Positions 39,462 through 48,023 of a stretch of 64,000 bases of DNA are shown one piece after another. The notes under the pieces were generated by a model that saw only the letters and a program-made list of their open reading frames with translations, did not search any database and was not told the origin of the DNA. Each line of letters starts with the position of its first letter. The stretch's first letter is position 1. This stretch comes from Luteococcus sp038433135 (GTDB lineage: Bacteria; Actinomycetota; Actinomycetes; Propionibacteriales; Propionibacteriaceae): assembly GCF_038433135.1 (NCBI RefSeq), contig NZ_JBCDMV010000013.1, forward strand, positions 1 to 64,000. The letters run 5' to 3'. The position numbers and the translations under genes were made by a program.

Positions 39462-39688
39462 GAGAAGAGTTCGGCGGCCAGATCGTCACTGGAGATGGTC
39501 TCCAGCTCCCCACGACGGATGGCCTCGGCCTCGCTGCGCAGCTGGTAGGCGTACTCGAGTTCGTCGAGGTGTTCGAGCAGCGCCTCGCGGACATAGTAGG
39601 CAGCAGGTCGTCCGGTGGACGCGCTGAGGGCGTCCAGGCGGCTCTTCACATCGGCATCGACTCGGATGCTCACGACTGCTGTAGACAT
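39458..39688 (-). CDS. relB: RelB-type ribbon-helix-helix antitoxin
   Basis: A 76-aa antitoxin: an N-terminal RHH strand and helices (STAVVSIRVDADVKSRLDAL, RPAAYYVREALLEHLDELEY), then an acidic tail ending ISSDDLAAELFS that would bind RelE. ATG 39688 lies six bases after TATGCT on the minus strand, so it is probably leaderless. The -10 region holds a TGTATACA palindrome. It is coupled to relE by ATGA. Confidence 0.88.
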   Translation of the reverse strand: MSTAVVSIRVDADVKSRLDALSASTGRPAAYYVREALLEHLDELEYAYQLRSEAEAIRRGELETISSDDLAAELFS

Positions 39689-39700
39689 GTATACAGCATA
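39689..39700 (-). promoter_or_regulatory. relBE promoter and operator
   Basis: TGTATACA (39689-39696) is a perfect palindrome overlapping TATGCT (39695-39700 on the minus strand), the presumed -10, six bases before the RelB start. Confidence 0.55.
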
Positions 39701-39743
39701 GGTCTGAGGGACTCTGGGGACAACCCTGCAGTCCCCTGACTGA

Positions 39744-40823
39744 TCAGCCCACGGTCCGGGCCGTGGCGGGAATGTGGGACGCGCCGTGGGCCCAGAAGAC
39801 CGCATCGGGCCTGGTCAGGGTGGTGTGGCCCGCCTCCGGTGCGACGCAGACCAGACCGGGGACTCCCAGGTTGCGTGCGGCGGCCATCGCATCGTCGGGC
39901 TCGGCGGTGAGGCAGGTGGCGGTGCACGACGGGTGGCAGCGCAACCACTCGATGGCCACCGACGCGTCATCTGTCCACAGGTGTTCGCCGGGAACCGGGG
40001 CCAGCCGGGCCAGGATCACGGCCCGCTCATCCCGCGGCAGCGGGGTCAACGGGGCAAACAGGTTGTCGGGGGCACCGGCAGTCCAGCCGGCCCGCAGCGG
40101 CCCGTCGAGTTCCAGCCCGACGATGTTCAGCCGCGGCGAATCCCCTTGCCAACCGGCCGCCCGGCCGGTCCGGTGGGTCTGGTCGGGGGCACCCAGATTG
40201 CCCAGCACATGCAGGATGCTGGCGCCGTAGCCCGCCGCCACCAGCAACTCCGCAATCTGCGCGGGGGTGTGCTCGTCGGAGCTGAGCACGATCACCCGTC
40301 GCCCCGGCGCCAGCTCCCGGTTGATCAGGCTGACGTCGCGGCCGACGACGCTCACCACGGCGCAGCTCTCGGCGCTCCAGCGCAACTCCGCCCGGGCCAG
40401 GGCGACGGAGGAGGCGGCGGGGTGGATCCGGACCCGCTCGGCGCCCAGCATCCCGATCAGCGTCGTGCCGATCCCGCTGACCAGCGGATCACCGGAGGCC
40501 AGCACCACCACCGCCGCATCGGCCGGCAGGGAATCCAGCAGCGCGGGCAGCTTCTCCCGTAGGGGGGAGGGCCACGGCAGGCGAGTTGGGCGCGGGGACC
40601 CCTCGACAGGCTCGGGGACCGTGGTTGGGTTCTTCTCGGGGGCCGTGGACAGCGACCCAGCCGCGGCGGCCGAGCCTGTCGAGGCCCCCGGGATCATCGC
40701 CAGGTGGCGGGCGCCGCCCAGCAGCACGTCGGCGTCGAGCACCAGCCGTCGCAACCGATCGGGCAGGCCATCCCAGCCGTCGGCGCCAACCCCCACCACG
40801 TCAACCGGTCGCTCGAGACTCAT
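39744..40823 (-). CDS. cobL: CobL precorrin-6B methyltransferase with a degenerate CbiT half
   Basis: A 359-aa protein starting at ATG 40823; TAGCGT eight bases before it may be a -10. The N-terminal CbiE half is good: VDVVGVGADGWDGLP, VVVLASGDPLVSGIG, and VRIHPAASSVALARAELRWS. The CbiT half is not. After RAVILARLAPVPGEHLW the usual DVGAGxGS motif is replaced by TDDASVAIEWLR, and the domain ends about 90 residues early. Residues about 47-75 (STGSAAAAGSLSTAPEKNP, TTVPEPVEG) come from an inserted palindromic repeat. C5 methylation may remain; C15 methylation and decarboxylation are doubtful unless another CbiT exists. It faces hen1 across 54 bases. Confidence 0.85.
   Translation of the reverse strand: MSLERPVDVVGVGADGWDGLPDRLRRLVLDADVLLGGARHLAMIPGASTGSAAAAGSLSTAPEKNPTTVPEPVEGSPRPTRLPWPSPLREKLPALLDSLPADAAVVVLASGDPLVSGIGTTLIGMLGAERVRIHPAASSVALARAELRWSAESCAVVSVVGRDVSLINRELAPGRRVIVLSSDEHTPAQIAELLVAAGYGASILHVLGNLGAPDQTHRTGRAAGWQGDSPRLNIVGLELDGPLRAGWTAGAPDNLFAPLTPLPRDERAVILARLAPVPGEHLWTDDASVAIEWLRCHPSCTATCLTAEPDDAMAAARNLGVPGLVCVAPEAGHTTLTRPDAVFWAHGASHIPATARTVG
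40601..40684. repeat. Palindromic repeat inserted in frame in cobL
   Basis: CCTCGACAGGCTCGG (40601-40615) and CCGAGCCTGTCGAGG (40670-40684) are perfect 15-bp inverted arms. The element is 84 bp, a multiple of three, and stays open in the cobL frame. Inner and outer sequence closely match 54291-54386, and its right arm resembles 46269-46283. Confidence 0.7.
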
Positions 40824-40877
40824 GGAGCCCAACGCTAGCGGCACCACTGCGGCCCGCCCCAGTGCCAGACTGGTGGA

Positions 40878-42347
40878 ATGCTGCTCACCCTGACCTCCAC
40901 CGCGCCCTCGGCGTCCGACCTGGGCTTCCTGCTGCACAAGCATCCGGACCGGGTGCAGCGCAGCAGCCTCAGCGTCGGCACCGCGACGGTCTACTACCCC
41001 GAGGCCAGCGACGACCGGTGCACCGTGGCGCTGGGCGTCACCGTCGACCCGATCGCGCTGGTCAAGCAGCGCGGCATCAAGGCGCAGCCCGGCACCCTGG
41101 GCCAGTACGTCAACGACCGGCCCTACGCGGCCGGTTCGATGCTGGCGCTGGCGATCGGCAAGGTCTTCACCACCGCCCTCAACGGCCGCTGCGATGCCCG
41201 CCCGGAACTGGCCGCCAGCCCGCTGCCGCTGACCGTGCACCTGCCGGCGATGGCCGTCCGCCCCGACGAGGGGCAGGACGCGAATGAGCTGGTCACCAGC
41301 CTGTTCGGGCCGCTGGGCTGGCGGGTGGAGACCCGCAGCACTCCCCTGCTGGAGCAGGATGCCGGCTTCGGCTGGGGTCCGTCGCCCTATCTGGACGTCA
41401 CCCTCACCGGCACTCTGCGGCTGGCCGACGCGCTCAGCCACCTCTACGTCCTGCTGCCGGTGCTGGACCGGGGCAAGCACTACTGGATCAGTACCGACGA
41501 GGTGGACAAGCTGATGCGTCGCGGCGGCGACTGGCTGCCCGGCCATCCGCAACGCGCGTTCATCACTGGCCGCTATCTGGGCGCGCATCGCGGTCTGGTG
41601 GACGACGCCCTGACCCGGCTGGAGGAACTCGACGACCGGCTCCCCGCCGAAGTGGATTCCCTCGAGGCTGACGCCGCCGAGGCGGAGATCACCGAAGCCG
41701 AGGCCACGGACAACGAACCCGAAGCGCGCCATCCGCTGCGCAAACTGCGCCTGGAAGCGGTGCTGGCCGCGCTGCATCGCAGCGGTGCGCGCAGCGTCGC
41801 CGACGTCGGCTGCGGCGAGGGTGCCTTCCTGCGCCACCTGCTGCCCGACCCGCAGTTCACCCGGGTGATGGGACTGGATGTCTCGGCCCGTGAGCTGGAA
41901 CGGGCCGAACGCAAGCTGAACCTGGACCGGCTGAGCGACACGGTGCGCGGCAAGCTGACCCTGCGGCAGTCGTCGGTGACCTACCGGGACGACGCCCTGA
42001 CCGGCTTCGACGCGATCCTGCTGGTGGAGGTGCTGGAGCACGTCGACGAGGATCGGCACCCGTCGCTGGAGGCCAACATCTTCGGCGCCGCGAAGCCCGG
42101 CCAGGTGATCGTGACCACGCCCAATGGCGAGCACAATGCCCGCTACGGGCTGGCGCCGGGCCAGCTGCGCCACCCGGACCACCGCTTCGAATGGACCCGG
42201 GAACAGTTCGCCAGCTGGACCACGCGCATCGCCCAGACCTACGGCTACCAAGTGACGCTCGGCGGTATCGGCGACGACGACCCCGAGCTCGGCCCACCCA
42301 CCCAACTGGCCGTCTTCACCCGCACCGAGGAGGCCTCCCATGGCTGA
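40878..42347 (+). CDS. hen1: Hen1, 3'-terminal RNA ribose 2'-O-methyltransferase
   Basis: A 489-aa bacterial Hen1. The N-terminal Hen1 domain (about 1-240, GFLLHKHPDRVQ, GQYVNDRPYAAGSMLALAIG) activates the Pnkp ligase. The C-terminal methyltransferase has SAM motif DVGCGEG (309-315) and the Mn-binding set E384, E387, H388 in EVLEHVDEDRH plus a later His. Known role: methylates the 3' end of a cleaved RNA so that the repaired junction resists a second cut. Its stop overlaps pnkp by eight bases. A GGTGGA motif stands before ATG 40878. A Glu-rich linker (250-283) joins the domains. Confidence 0.95.
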   Translation: MLLTLTSTAPSASDLGFLLHKHPDRVQRSSLSVGTATVYYPEASDDRCTVALGVTVDPIALVKQRGIKAQPGTLGQYVNDRPYAAGSMLALAIGKVFTTALNGRCDARPELAASPLPLTVHLPAMAVRPDEGQDANELVTSLFGPLGWRVETRSTPLLEQDAGFGWGPSPYLDVTLTGTLRLADALSHLYVLLPVLDRGKHYWISTDEVDKLMRRGGDWLPGHPQRAFITGRYLGAHRGLVDDALTRLEELDDRLPAEVDSLEADAAEAEITEAEATDNEPEARHPLRKLRLEAVLAALHRSGARSVADVGCGEGAFLRHLLPDPQFTRVMGLDVSARELERAERKLNLDRLSDTVRGKLTLRQSSVTYRDDALTGFDAILLVEVLEHVDEDRHPSLEANIFGAAKPGQVIVTTPNGEHNARYGLAPGQLRHPDHRFEWTREQFASWTTRIAQTYGYQVTLGGIGDDDPELGPPTQLAVFTRTEEASHG

Positions 42348-44835
42348 CGTCCACGTCCCGGAACTCTGTCTGGTGGCCCTGATCGGGGTCTCCGGCGCCG
42401 GCAAGTCCACCTTCGCTCGGGAGAAGTTCGCACCCTTCGAGGCGGTCAGCTCCGACTTCTGCCGCGGCCTGGTCAGCGGCGATGAGAATGACCAGTCCGC
42501 CTCCGCCGACGCCTTCGAGATCCTGCACCACATTGTCGGCAAGCGGCTGGAGCGCGGCCTGCTGACCGTGGTGGACGCCACCAACACGTCGCCCCAGGCC
42601 CGCAAGGAATTGGTGCGGGTGGCCAAGGAGCAGGACGTGCTGCCGGTCGCGATCGTACTGGACGTCGATCCGCGGGTGGCGATCGAACGCAACACCCACC
42701 GGCCGGATCGTGCCTTCGGCGAGGGGCCGGTGCGTCGACAGGCCGCACAACTGGCCAAGTCCCTCAAGGGCCTGCAGCGCGAGGGGTTCCGGCACATCAC
42801 CGTGCTCGGCTCCGCCGAGGAGATCGAGCAGGCCCGGATTGTTCGCGATCCGCTGCTGAACAACCACAAGCACCTGCACGGCCCCTTCGACATCATCGGT
42901 GACGTACACGGCTGCCTCGACGAGCTGGTGGAGCTGCTGGAGACCCTGGGCTACCGGATCACCCGCGACCACGACGGTCACGCGGTGGACGCGGAACATC
43001 CCGACGGCCGCACTGTGGTCTTCGTCGGTGACCTGGTGGATCGCGGCCCCGGCACGGTCGACGTGCTGCGGCTCGCCATGGGAATGACCGCCGCCAGCCA
43101 CGCGCTGGCGGTGCCCGGCAATCACGAGGCCAAGCTGGTCCGAGCCCTGGACGGGGCAAAGGTGCAGGTCAGTCACGGTTTGGAGACCACCCTGGCGGAG
43201 CTGGACGCCCAGCCGGCCAGTTTCCGGGCCGCCGTGCGGGAGTGGTGCTACGCGCTGGTCTCCCACCTGGTGTTGGACGACGGGAAGCTGGTGGTGGCGC
43301 ATGCCGGGCTGAAGGAGGCCTACCACGGGCGGGCCTCGGGCCGGGTGCGCTCCTTCGCGCTCTACGGTGACACCACCGGCGAGACCGACGAGTTCGGCCT
43401 GCCCGTGCGCTACCCGTGGGCCGACGAATACCGCGGCCAGGCGATGGTGGTCTACGGCCACACCCCCACGCCGCGGTTGGAATGGGTGAACAACACGCTC
43501 TGTCTGGACACCGGTGTGGTCTTCGGCGGGCAGCTCTCCGCGCTGCGCTATCCGGAACGGGAGACGGTGCAGGTGGCCGCGCACGCGGTTCACTACCAAC
43601 CGGTGAAACCATTCGCGACGGCCGAACGCGCGCCCGACCAGCTCCGGCTGGACGACGTGCTGGGGCTGCGGAATGTGGAGACCGAGCTGCTGGGCCGCGT
43701 CGCCGTCCCGGCGGAGAATGCCGCCGGTGCGCTGGAGGTGATGAGCCGCTTCGCGCTGCACCCGTCGCAGCTGGCCTATCTGCCGCCGACGATGTCGCCG
43801 GTGGCCACGTCCAAGCGAGCTGACTACCTGGAACACCCGGATGAGGCCTTCAGCCAGTTCCGCGAGTGGGGCGCCGGACGGGTGGTCTGCCAGGAGAAGC
43901 ACATGGGCTCTCGGGCCGTGGTGCGCCTGCACGACGACGGCGACGTTGTGCACACCCGCACCGGCCGGGCCTTCCTGCCGCCCAAGTTGCAGGCCGAGTT
44001 CACCGGGCGACTGCGCCGGGCCGCCACCGCCGCCGGGCTCTTCGAGGAGCTGGGCAGCAACTGGCTGCTGCTGGATGCCGAGCTGTTGCCGTGGTCGTTG
44101 AAGTCGGAGGGAATGCTGCGGGAGCAGTATGCCGCAGTCGCCGCGGCCGCGAAGTTGTCGTTGACCGCCGAGGTAGCGGCGCTGGAGGCTGGCGGCGGAC
44201 GCGGGCTGGAGCTGGCCGAGGAACTGGCCACCGCCCGGCAGAGCCTGGCCAATGCCCACGCCTATGACCAGGCCTGGCGCCGTTATGCCTGGCCAACTCG
44301 GGGTCTGGACGGGGTGCAGCTGGCGCCCTTCCAGGTACTGGCGGCGGCAGGCGCCACCTTCGAGACCCGCGACCATCGCTGGCATCTGGCCGTCGCGGAC
44401 CGGCTGGCGGAGGCGGATCCGGAGCTGATCCGTCGCACCCGACGGCTGGAGGTGGACGTCGAGGATCCCGCCTCGGTGGCCGAGGGAGTGGCCTGGTGGG
44501 AGCAGCTGACCGGCGCGGGCGGCGAGGGAATGGTGGTCAAGCCGCTGGCCAACCTGAGCCGCACGACGAAGGGCGCGCTGATGCAGCCCGGCCTCAAGGT
44601 CCGCGGGCGGGAGTACCTGCGGATCATCTACGGTCCGGACTACACGGTGGAACGCAACCTCACCCGGCTGAAGAGCCGCAACCTGGGCAAGAAGCGCTCG
44701 CTGGCGCAGCGGGAGTACGCGCTGGGGCTGGAATCGTTGCACCGTCTGGTGCGTGGCGAGCCGCTGTGGCGGGTGCACGAGCCGGTCTTCGCGGTGCTGG
44801 CGATGGAGTCGGAGCCGGTGGATCCGCGCTTGTGA
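42340..44835 (+). CDS. pnkp: Pnkp, polynucleotide kinase-phosphatase-ligase
   Basis: An 831-aa three-domain RNA repair enzyme. The 5' kinase has P-loop GVSGAGKST (16-24). The 2',3'-phosphatase has DIIGDVHG (184-191), GDLVDRGPG and GNHE, a binuclear metallophosphoesterase. The ligase-type adenylyltransferase has EKHMGS with the adenylated Lys near 520 and EGMVVKPL near 730. With Hen1 it heals and seals RNAs cut by ribotoxins. It starts inside the hen1 stop codon region, which indicates tight coupling. The B12 riboswitch begins 47 bases after its stop. Confidence 0.96.
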   Translation: MADVHVPELCLVALIGVSGAGKSTFAREKFAPFEAVSSDFCRGLVSGDENDQSASADAFEILHHIVGKRLERGLLTVVDATNTSPQARKELVRVAKEQDVLPVAIVLDVDPRVAIERNTHRPDRAFGEGPVRRQAAQLAKSLKGLQREGFRHITVLGSAEEIEQARIVRDPLLNNHKHLHGPFDIIGDVHGCLDELVELLETLGYRITRDHDGHAVDAEHPDGRTVVFVGDLVDRGPGTVDVLRLAMGMTAASHALAVPGNHEAKLVRALDGAKVQVSHGLETTLAELDAQPASFRAAVREWCYALVSHLVLDDGKLVVAHAGLKEAYHGRASGRVRSFALYGDTTGETDEFGLPVRYPWADEYRGQAMVVYGHTPTPRLEWVNNTLCLDTGVVFGGQLSALRYPERETVQVAAHAVHYQPVKPFATAERAPDQLRLDDVLGLRNVETELLGRVAVPAENAAGALEVMSRFALHPSQLAYLPPTMSPVATSKRADYLEHPDEAFSQFREWGAGRVVCQEKHMGSRAVVRLHDDGDVVHTRTGRAFLPPKLQAEFTGRLRRAATAAGLFEELGSNWLLLDAELLPWSLKSEGMLREQYAAVAAAAKLSLTAEVAALEAGGGRGLELAEELATARQSLANAHAYDQAWRRYAWPTRGLDGVQLAPFQVLAAAGATFETRDHRWHLAVADRLAEADPELIRRTRRLEVDVEDPASVAEGVAWWEQLTGAGGEGMVVKPLANLSRTTKGALMQPGLKVRGREYLRIIYGPDYTVERNLTRLKSRNLGKKRSLAQREYALGLESLHRLVRGEPLWRVHEPVFAVLAMESEPVDPRL

Positions 44836-44881
44836 CGACGGTGTGGCCCGGTGTGGGAGGACGCTAAAGTGGGCCGGACAA

Positions 44882-45018
44882 GGCCCGAGGTGCCTCCGAA
44901 CCGGTCCGCCGGGGGTTGGGGAGAATCTGGGAAGCCGGTGGGAATCCGGCACAGGCCCGCTGCGGTGAGCCGGGGCGTCGCGCACGCACCCGACGAGTCC
45001 GAAGACCGGCCTCGAGCC
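44882..45018 (+). ncRNA. Cobalamin riboswitch 1
   Basis: The conserved core is visible: GAGGTGCC, then GGGAAGCCGGTGGGAATCC and CACAGGCCCGCTGCGGTGAG, and the 3' B12-box part GAGTCCGAAGACCGGCC. An outer P1 helix joins 44882-44890 to 45010-45018. TAAAGT (44865-44870) may be the -10. The cobaltochelatase ATG is 38 bases further on, so adenosylcobalamin probably represses its translation. Confidence 0.93.
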
Positions 45019-45055
45019 ACTGACCATCCATCGGCCACTTGAGCGGGAGCCTCGA

Positions 45056-47230
45056 ATGCCCTTGTCACCAAAGACCCAGCCACACCAGACCCAGCCACAC
45101 CAGCACTTCCCCTTCTCCGCGATCGTCGGCTGCGAATCCGAGAATCTCGACGCGATGGGCCTGGCCCTGGTGCTGACCACCATCCAGCCGCAGATCGGCG
45201 GGGTGCTGGTCCGCGGCGAGAAGGGCACGGCGAAGTCCACCGCGGTGCGCGCGCTGGCCGCCGTCCTGCCCCCGATCGACGTCTTCCAGGGCGACCGTTT
45301 CTCCATCGACCCGGCCGATCCGCGCGCCACCTCACCCGACGGCCCCTTCGACGCGGACTCGGTCACCAGCCGGGCGGTGCGGCTGGTGGAGTTGCCCGTC
45401 GGCGCTACCGAAGACCGGGTGCTGGGCTCCATCCACCTGGAAAGTGCCTTGTCACACGGCAATGTGGAGTTCGAGCCCGGGCTGCTGGCCAAGGCGCACC
45501 GCGGGATCCTCTACGTCGACGAGGTGAACCTGCTGCACGACCACCTGGTGGATCTGCTGCTGGATGCCGCCGCCATGGGCGGGGCGACGGTGGAACGCGA
45601 CGGCGTCTCGATCGAGCACGCGGCGCGCTTCGTGCTGATCGGCACCATGAACCCGGAGGAGGGCGAGCTGCGCCCGCAGTTACTGGACCGCTTCGGCCTG
45701 ACCGTCGAGGTGGCCGCCCCGCGGGACTGGCAGCTGCGCGCCGAGGTGGTGCGTCGCCGGATGGCCTACGACGCCGACCCGGCCGGCTTCCAGGCCCACT
45801 ACCGGACGGCCGACGAGACCCTGAGCGAACGGATCGCCCGCGCCACCGAGCTGCTGCCCAGCGTCCGACTGGGGGAAGCGGCACTGCTGAAGATCGCCGA
45901 GATCTGCGCCGCCTTCGAGGTGGACGGGCTGCGCGCCGACATCGTCACCGCCCGCACCGCCATCACTCACGCCGCGTGGCAGGGCCGCACCGCCGTGACC
46001 AAGATCGACATCCGACAGGCCGCGCTGCTGGCGCTGCCGCACCGTCGTCGACGCAATCCCTTCGACGCGCCCGGTCTGGACGAGGACCTGCTGGACCAGC
46101 TGCTGGGCGACGACGAGCTGCCGCCCGAGCCAGATGAGCAACCGGACCCAGCCGACAGCCCCGACGCCCCGGAGGATGATCGCGACCCAAAAGGCGGTGA
46201 GGGCGACGACGGTGAGCTGACCTCGCCGGAGCCGCCCACCACGGGCCCCGACTCCCCCAGCACGGATCCCGAGCCCGTCGAGGGGCACGAGCCTCCCGCC
46301 GAGGCACCGGAGGAGGACCTGCCGCAGCCCCCGCCACCCATTCCCCCGGCCGCGGCATCGGACGGGGCGCAGACCGTGGTGAAGGCCGCCACCCCGTCGC
46401 CCCGGCCGCGGACGCTGACAGTGCGCGGGGTGGGCGACGGTGCCGCGGGCAAGCGCAGCCGCGCAATCACCAGTAGTGGGCGACGGGTTGGCGCCCGCCG
46501 ACCGAACGGCGACTCGACCGGATCACTGCACCTGGTGGAGACCCTGCGGGCCGCCGCCGGGGAGCAGCCCCGTCGCCGAAACGCGGAGGTCGACCACCGC
46601 CTGGACCTGCGCGCCGAGGACATCCGGCTGGCCGTCCGGGAGGGACGCGAGGCCAACCTGGTGCTCTTCTGCGTTGACGCGTCGGGATCGATGGCCGCGC
46701 GCAAGCGGATGGTGCAGGTCAAGACCGCGATTCTCAGCCTGCTGCTGGACGCCTATCGCCGCCGAGACAAGGTGGGCCTGATCAGCTTCCGCGGCGCCGG
46801 GGCGGAGTTGGTGCTGCCACCCACCAATTCGGTGGACATCGCGGCGCCCCGGCTCGACGAGGTTCCGGCCGGCGGCCGCACTCCCCTGGCGGAGGGCCTG
46901 TTGGAGGCCGCCCGGGTGCTGCGTCGCGAACAACTGCGCGACCCTCACCTGCGGCCCCTGCTGGTGGTGGTCACCGACGGTCGCGCCACGGCCGGCCCCG
47001 ATGCCGTCGCCCGGTCCATCCAGGCAGCGGACTTCGTTGCCGGGCTGGGAATCTCGACGGTGGTGATTGACGGCGAACAGGGCCCGCTGCGGATGGGTCT
47101 GGCCAGGAAACTCGCGGTGCACCTGCAGGCCGAGCACCTGGCCGTCGCCGACGTCACCGCCGACGCCCTGACCAGCACGGTCCGTCAGCGCACCATCCCC
47201 GGGCCGCCGGAGGCACCGGCCGCGGGCTAG
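45056..47230 (+). CDS. Fused ChlI/ChlD-type cobaltochelatase subunit
   Basis: A 724-aa protein that supplies the ATPase part of cobalt insertion with CobN. The N-terminal AAA+ domain has Walker A GEKGTAKST (54-62) and ILYVDEVNLLHDHL with Walker B. A Pro/acidic linker (about 360-460) follows, then a VWA domain (about 530-720) with the MIDAS motif DASGS (541-545). This fused form replaces CobS/CobT in many actinobacteria. GGGAG precedes ATG 45056. The preceding riboswitch places it under B12 control. The linker includes STDPEPVEG, encoded by a half copy of the repeat found in cobL. Confidence 0.92.
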   Translation: MPLSPKTQPHQTQPHQHFPFSAIVGCESENLDAMGLALVLTTIQPQIGGVLVRGEKGTAKSTAVRALAAVLPPIDVFQGDRFSIDPADPRATSPDGPFDADSVTSRAVRLVELPVGATEDRVLGSIHLESALSHGNVEFEPGLLAKAHRGILYVDEVNLLHDHLVDLLLDAAAMGGATVERDGVSIEHAARFVLIGTMNPEEGELRPQLLDRFGLTVEVAAPRDWQLRAEVVRRRMAYDADPAGFQAHYRTADETLSERIARATELLPSVRLGEAALLKIAEICAAFEVDGLRADIVTARTAITHAAWQGRTAVTKIDIRQAALLALPHRRRRNPFDAPGLDEDLLDQLLGDDELPPEPDEQPDPADSPDAPEDDRDPKGGEGDDGELTSPEPPTTGPDSPSTDPEPVEGHEPPAEAPEEDLPQPPPPIPPAAASDGAQTVVKAATPSPRPRTLTVRGVGDGAAGKRSRAITSSGRRVGARRPNGDSTGSLHLVETLRAAAGEQPRRRNAEVDHRLDLRAEDIRLAVREGREANLVLFCVDASGSMAARKRMVQVKTAILSLLLDAYRRRDKVGLISFRGAGAELVLPPTNSVDIAAPRLDEVPAGGRTPLAEGLLEAARVLRREQLRDPHLRPLLVVVTDGRATAGPDAVARSIQAADFVAGLGISTVVIDGEQGPLRMGLARKLAVHLQAEHLAVADVTADALTSTVRQRTIPGPPEAPAAG
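46269..46283 (+). repeat. Half copy of the palindromic repeat in the chelatase linker
   Basis: CCGAGCCCGTCGAGG is identical to the right arm of the repeat at 54291-54386 and encodes part of PEPVEG in the chelatase linker. No left arm is seen. Confidence 0.45.
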
Positions 47231-47242
47231 CCATGGCCAACG

Positions 47243-47656
47243 TCAGCGAGTCGGAGCGATGTACTCGAAGCTGAGGTTGACCACGCGGGCGATGTGGCCA
47301 AAGTCATGGTCGGCGGACATCACCGTAGCTCCGTTCACCAGGGCATAGCCCGCGATCAGGATGTCGAGCGGGCCGGCGGACCTCACCAGACCGGCATTCC
47401 ACAGGGCATTCTGGATGTCGAGCACCAGACACTCGTCTGGCGCAAACACCAGGGGTAGAGCCAAGGACATCCGGTCGCGGTACCGCTGATGCTCCTGCGC
47501 ACTGCGGGCGCTGTGACAGAACTCCAGCATTTGGGGAGGACAAGTCACCACCAGGTCAGCAGGTGAACGATCGATCTGGTTCAGGCGCCCGATCATGCCC
47601 TGATCACCCAGAATGGCCCTGGCCCAGACTGAGTTGTCGACCAGATAGTCAGTCAT
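47243..47656 (-). CDS. vapC: VapC-type PIN-domain toxin
   Basis: A 137-aa PIN-domain ribonuclease. The acidic active-site residues are recognisable: D7 in YLVDNSVWAR, E45 in QMLEFCHSAR, and D98 in GPLDILIAGYAL, with D116 in SADHDFGHIA. VapC toxins cut specific tRNAs or rRNA. The gene overlaps vapB by eight bases. It lies tail to tail with the cobaltochelatase gene, 12 bases apart, inside the cob locus. It is the fourth TA or TA-like module within 15 kb. Confidence 0.9.
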   Translation of the reverse strand: MTDYLVDNSVWARAILGDQGMIGRLNQIDRSPADLVVTCPPQMLEFCHSARSAQEHQRYRDRMSLALPLVFAPDECLVLDIQNALWNAGLVRSAGPLDILIAGYALVNGATVMSADHDFGHIARVVNLSFEYIAPTR

Positions 47657-47867
47657 CGGTCACGACGTCGTAATGGATGACCGGCGCCCCCAGTTCAGCG
47701 GGCAGGTCCTTGAGCTCCAGGATTCCGTCGATCATGACCCCCTTCTGCTTGGAGGCGATCAGCCGCCGCAACGCAAGATCCAGCACAGCTCGGTTCGACC
47801 GCTCACCGGTCAGCTCGCGGGCACGTTCAAGCAACTGCGGGTCCAGATCAACACTGGTGACTGCCAT
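47649..47867 (-). CDS. vapB: VapB-type antitoxin
   Basis: A 72-aa antitoxin: VTSVDLDPQLLERARELTGE and SNRAVLDLALRRLIASKQ give the VapB/MazE-like or RHH DNA-binding half; the acidic tail ending VIHYDVVTDD would bind VapC. A GGGGGGAG ribosome site precedes ATG 47867. The AT-rich promoter at 47883-47905 lies directly upstream and is probably repressed by the complex. A riboswitch-independent module inside the B12 region. Confidence 0.88.
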   Translation of the reverse strand: MAVTSVDLDPQLLERARELTGERSNRAVLDLALRRLIASKQKGVMIDGILELKDLPAELGAPVIHYDVVTDD

Positions 47868-47882
47868 GTCGCTCCCCCCTCG

Positions 47883-47905
47883 TTATATTGTCCATTATAT
47901 ATCTT
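47883..47905 (-). promoter_or_regulatory. AT-rich vapBC promoter/operator
   Basis: A very AT-rich island in this GC-rich region. Minus-strand TATAAT (47894-47899) is a perfect -10; TATAT and ATATA repeats on either side of TGTCCATT suggest an operator. Bases 47906-48023 upstream show no feature I can support. Confidence 0.55.
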
Positions 47906-48023
47906 GGTTGATGTGGCCCGTCGGTGCAAGCCGAGGAGGTGACAAGTCCAGTCAGCAGTCCGGCATCCAGACGGCACGTGAAGTGCGCTCCCGGAACCTC
48001 AGCGAGAACGCCCGCGCGTCGGC

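Noticed and set aside
40824..42896. Upstream extension of the cobL frame across hen1
   Set aside because: The frame stays open by composition only; CobL similarity begins at ATG 40823, and the region encodes Hen1 and Pnkp on the other strand.
42316..45492. Minus-strand frame of more than 1000 codons opposite pnkp
   Set aside because: Antisense of pnkp, a riboswitch and the chelatase gene; no recognisable motifs.
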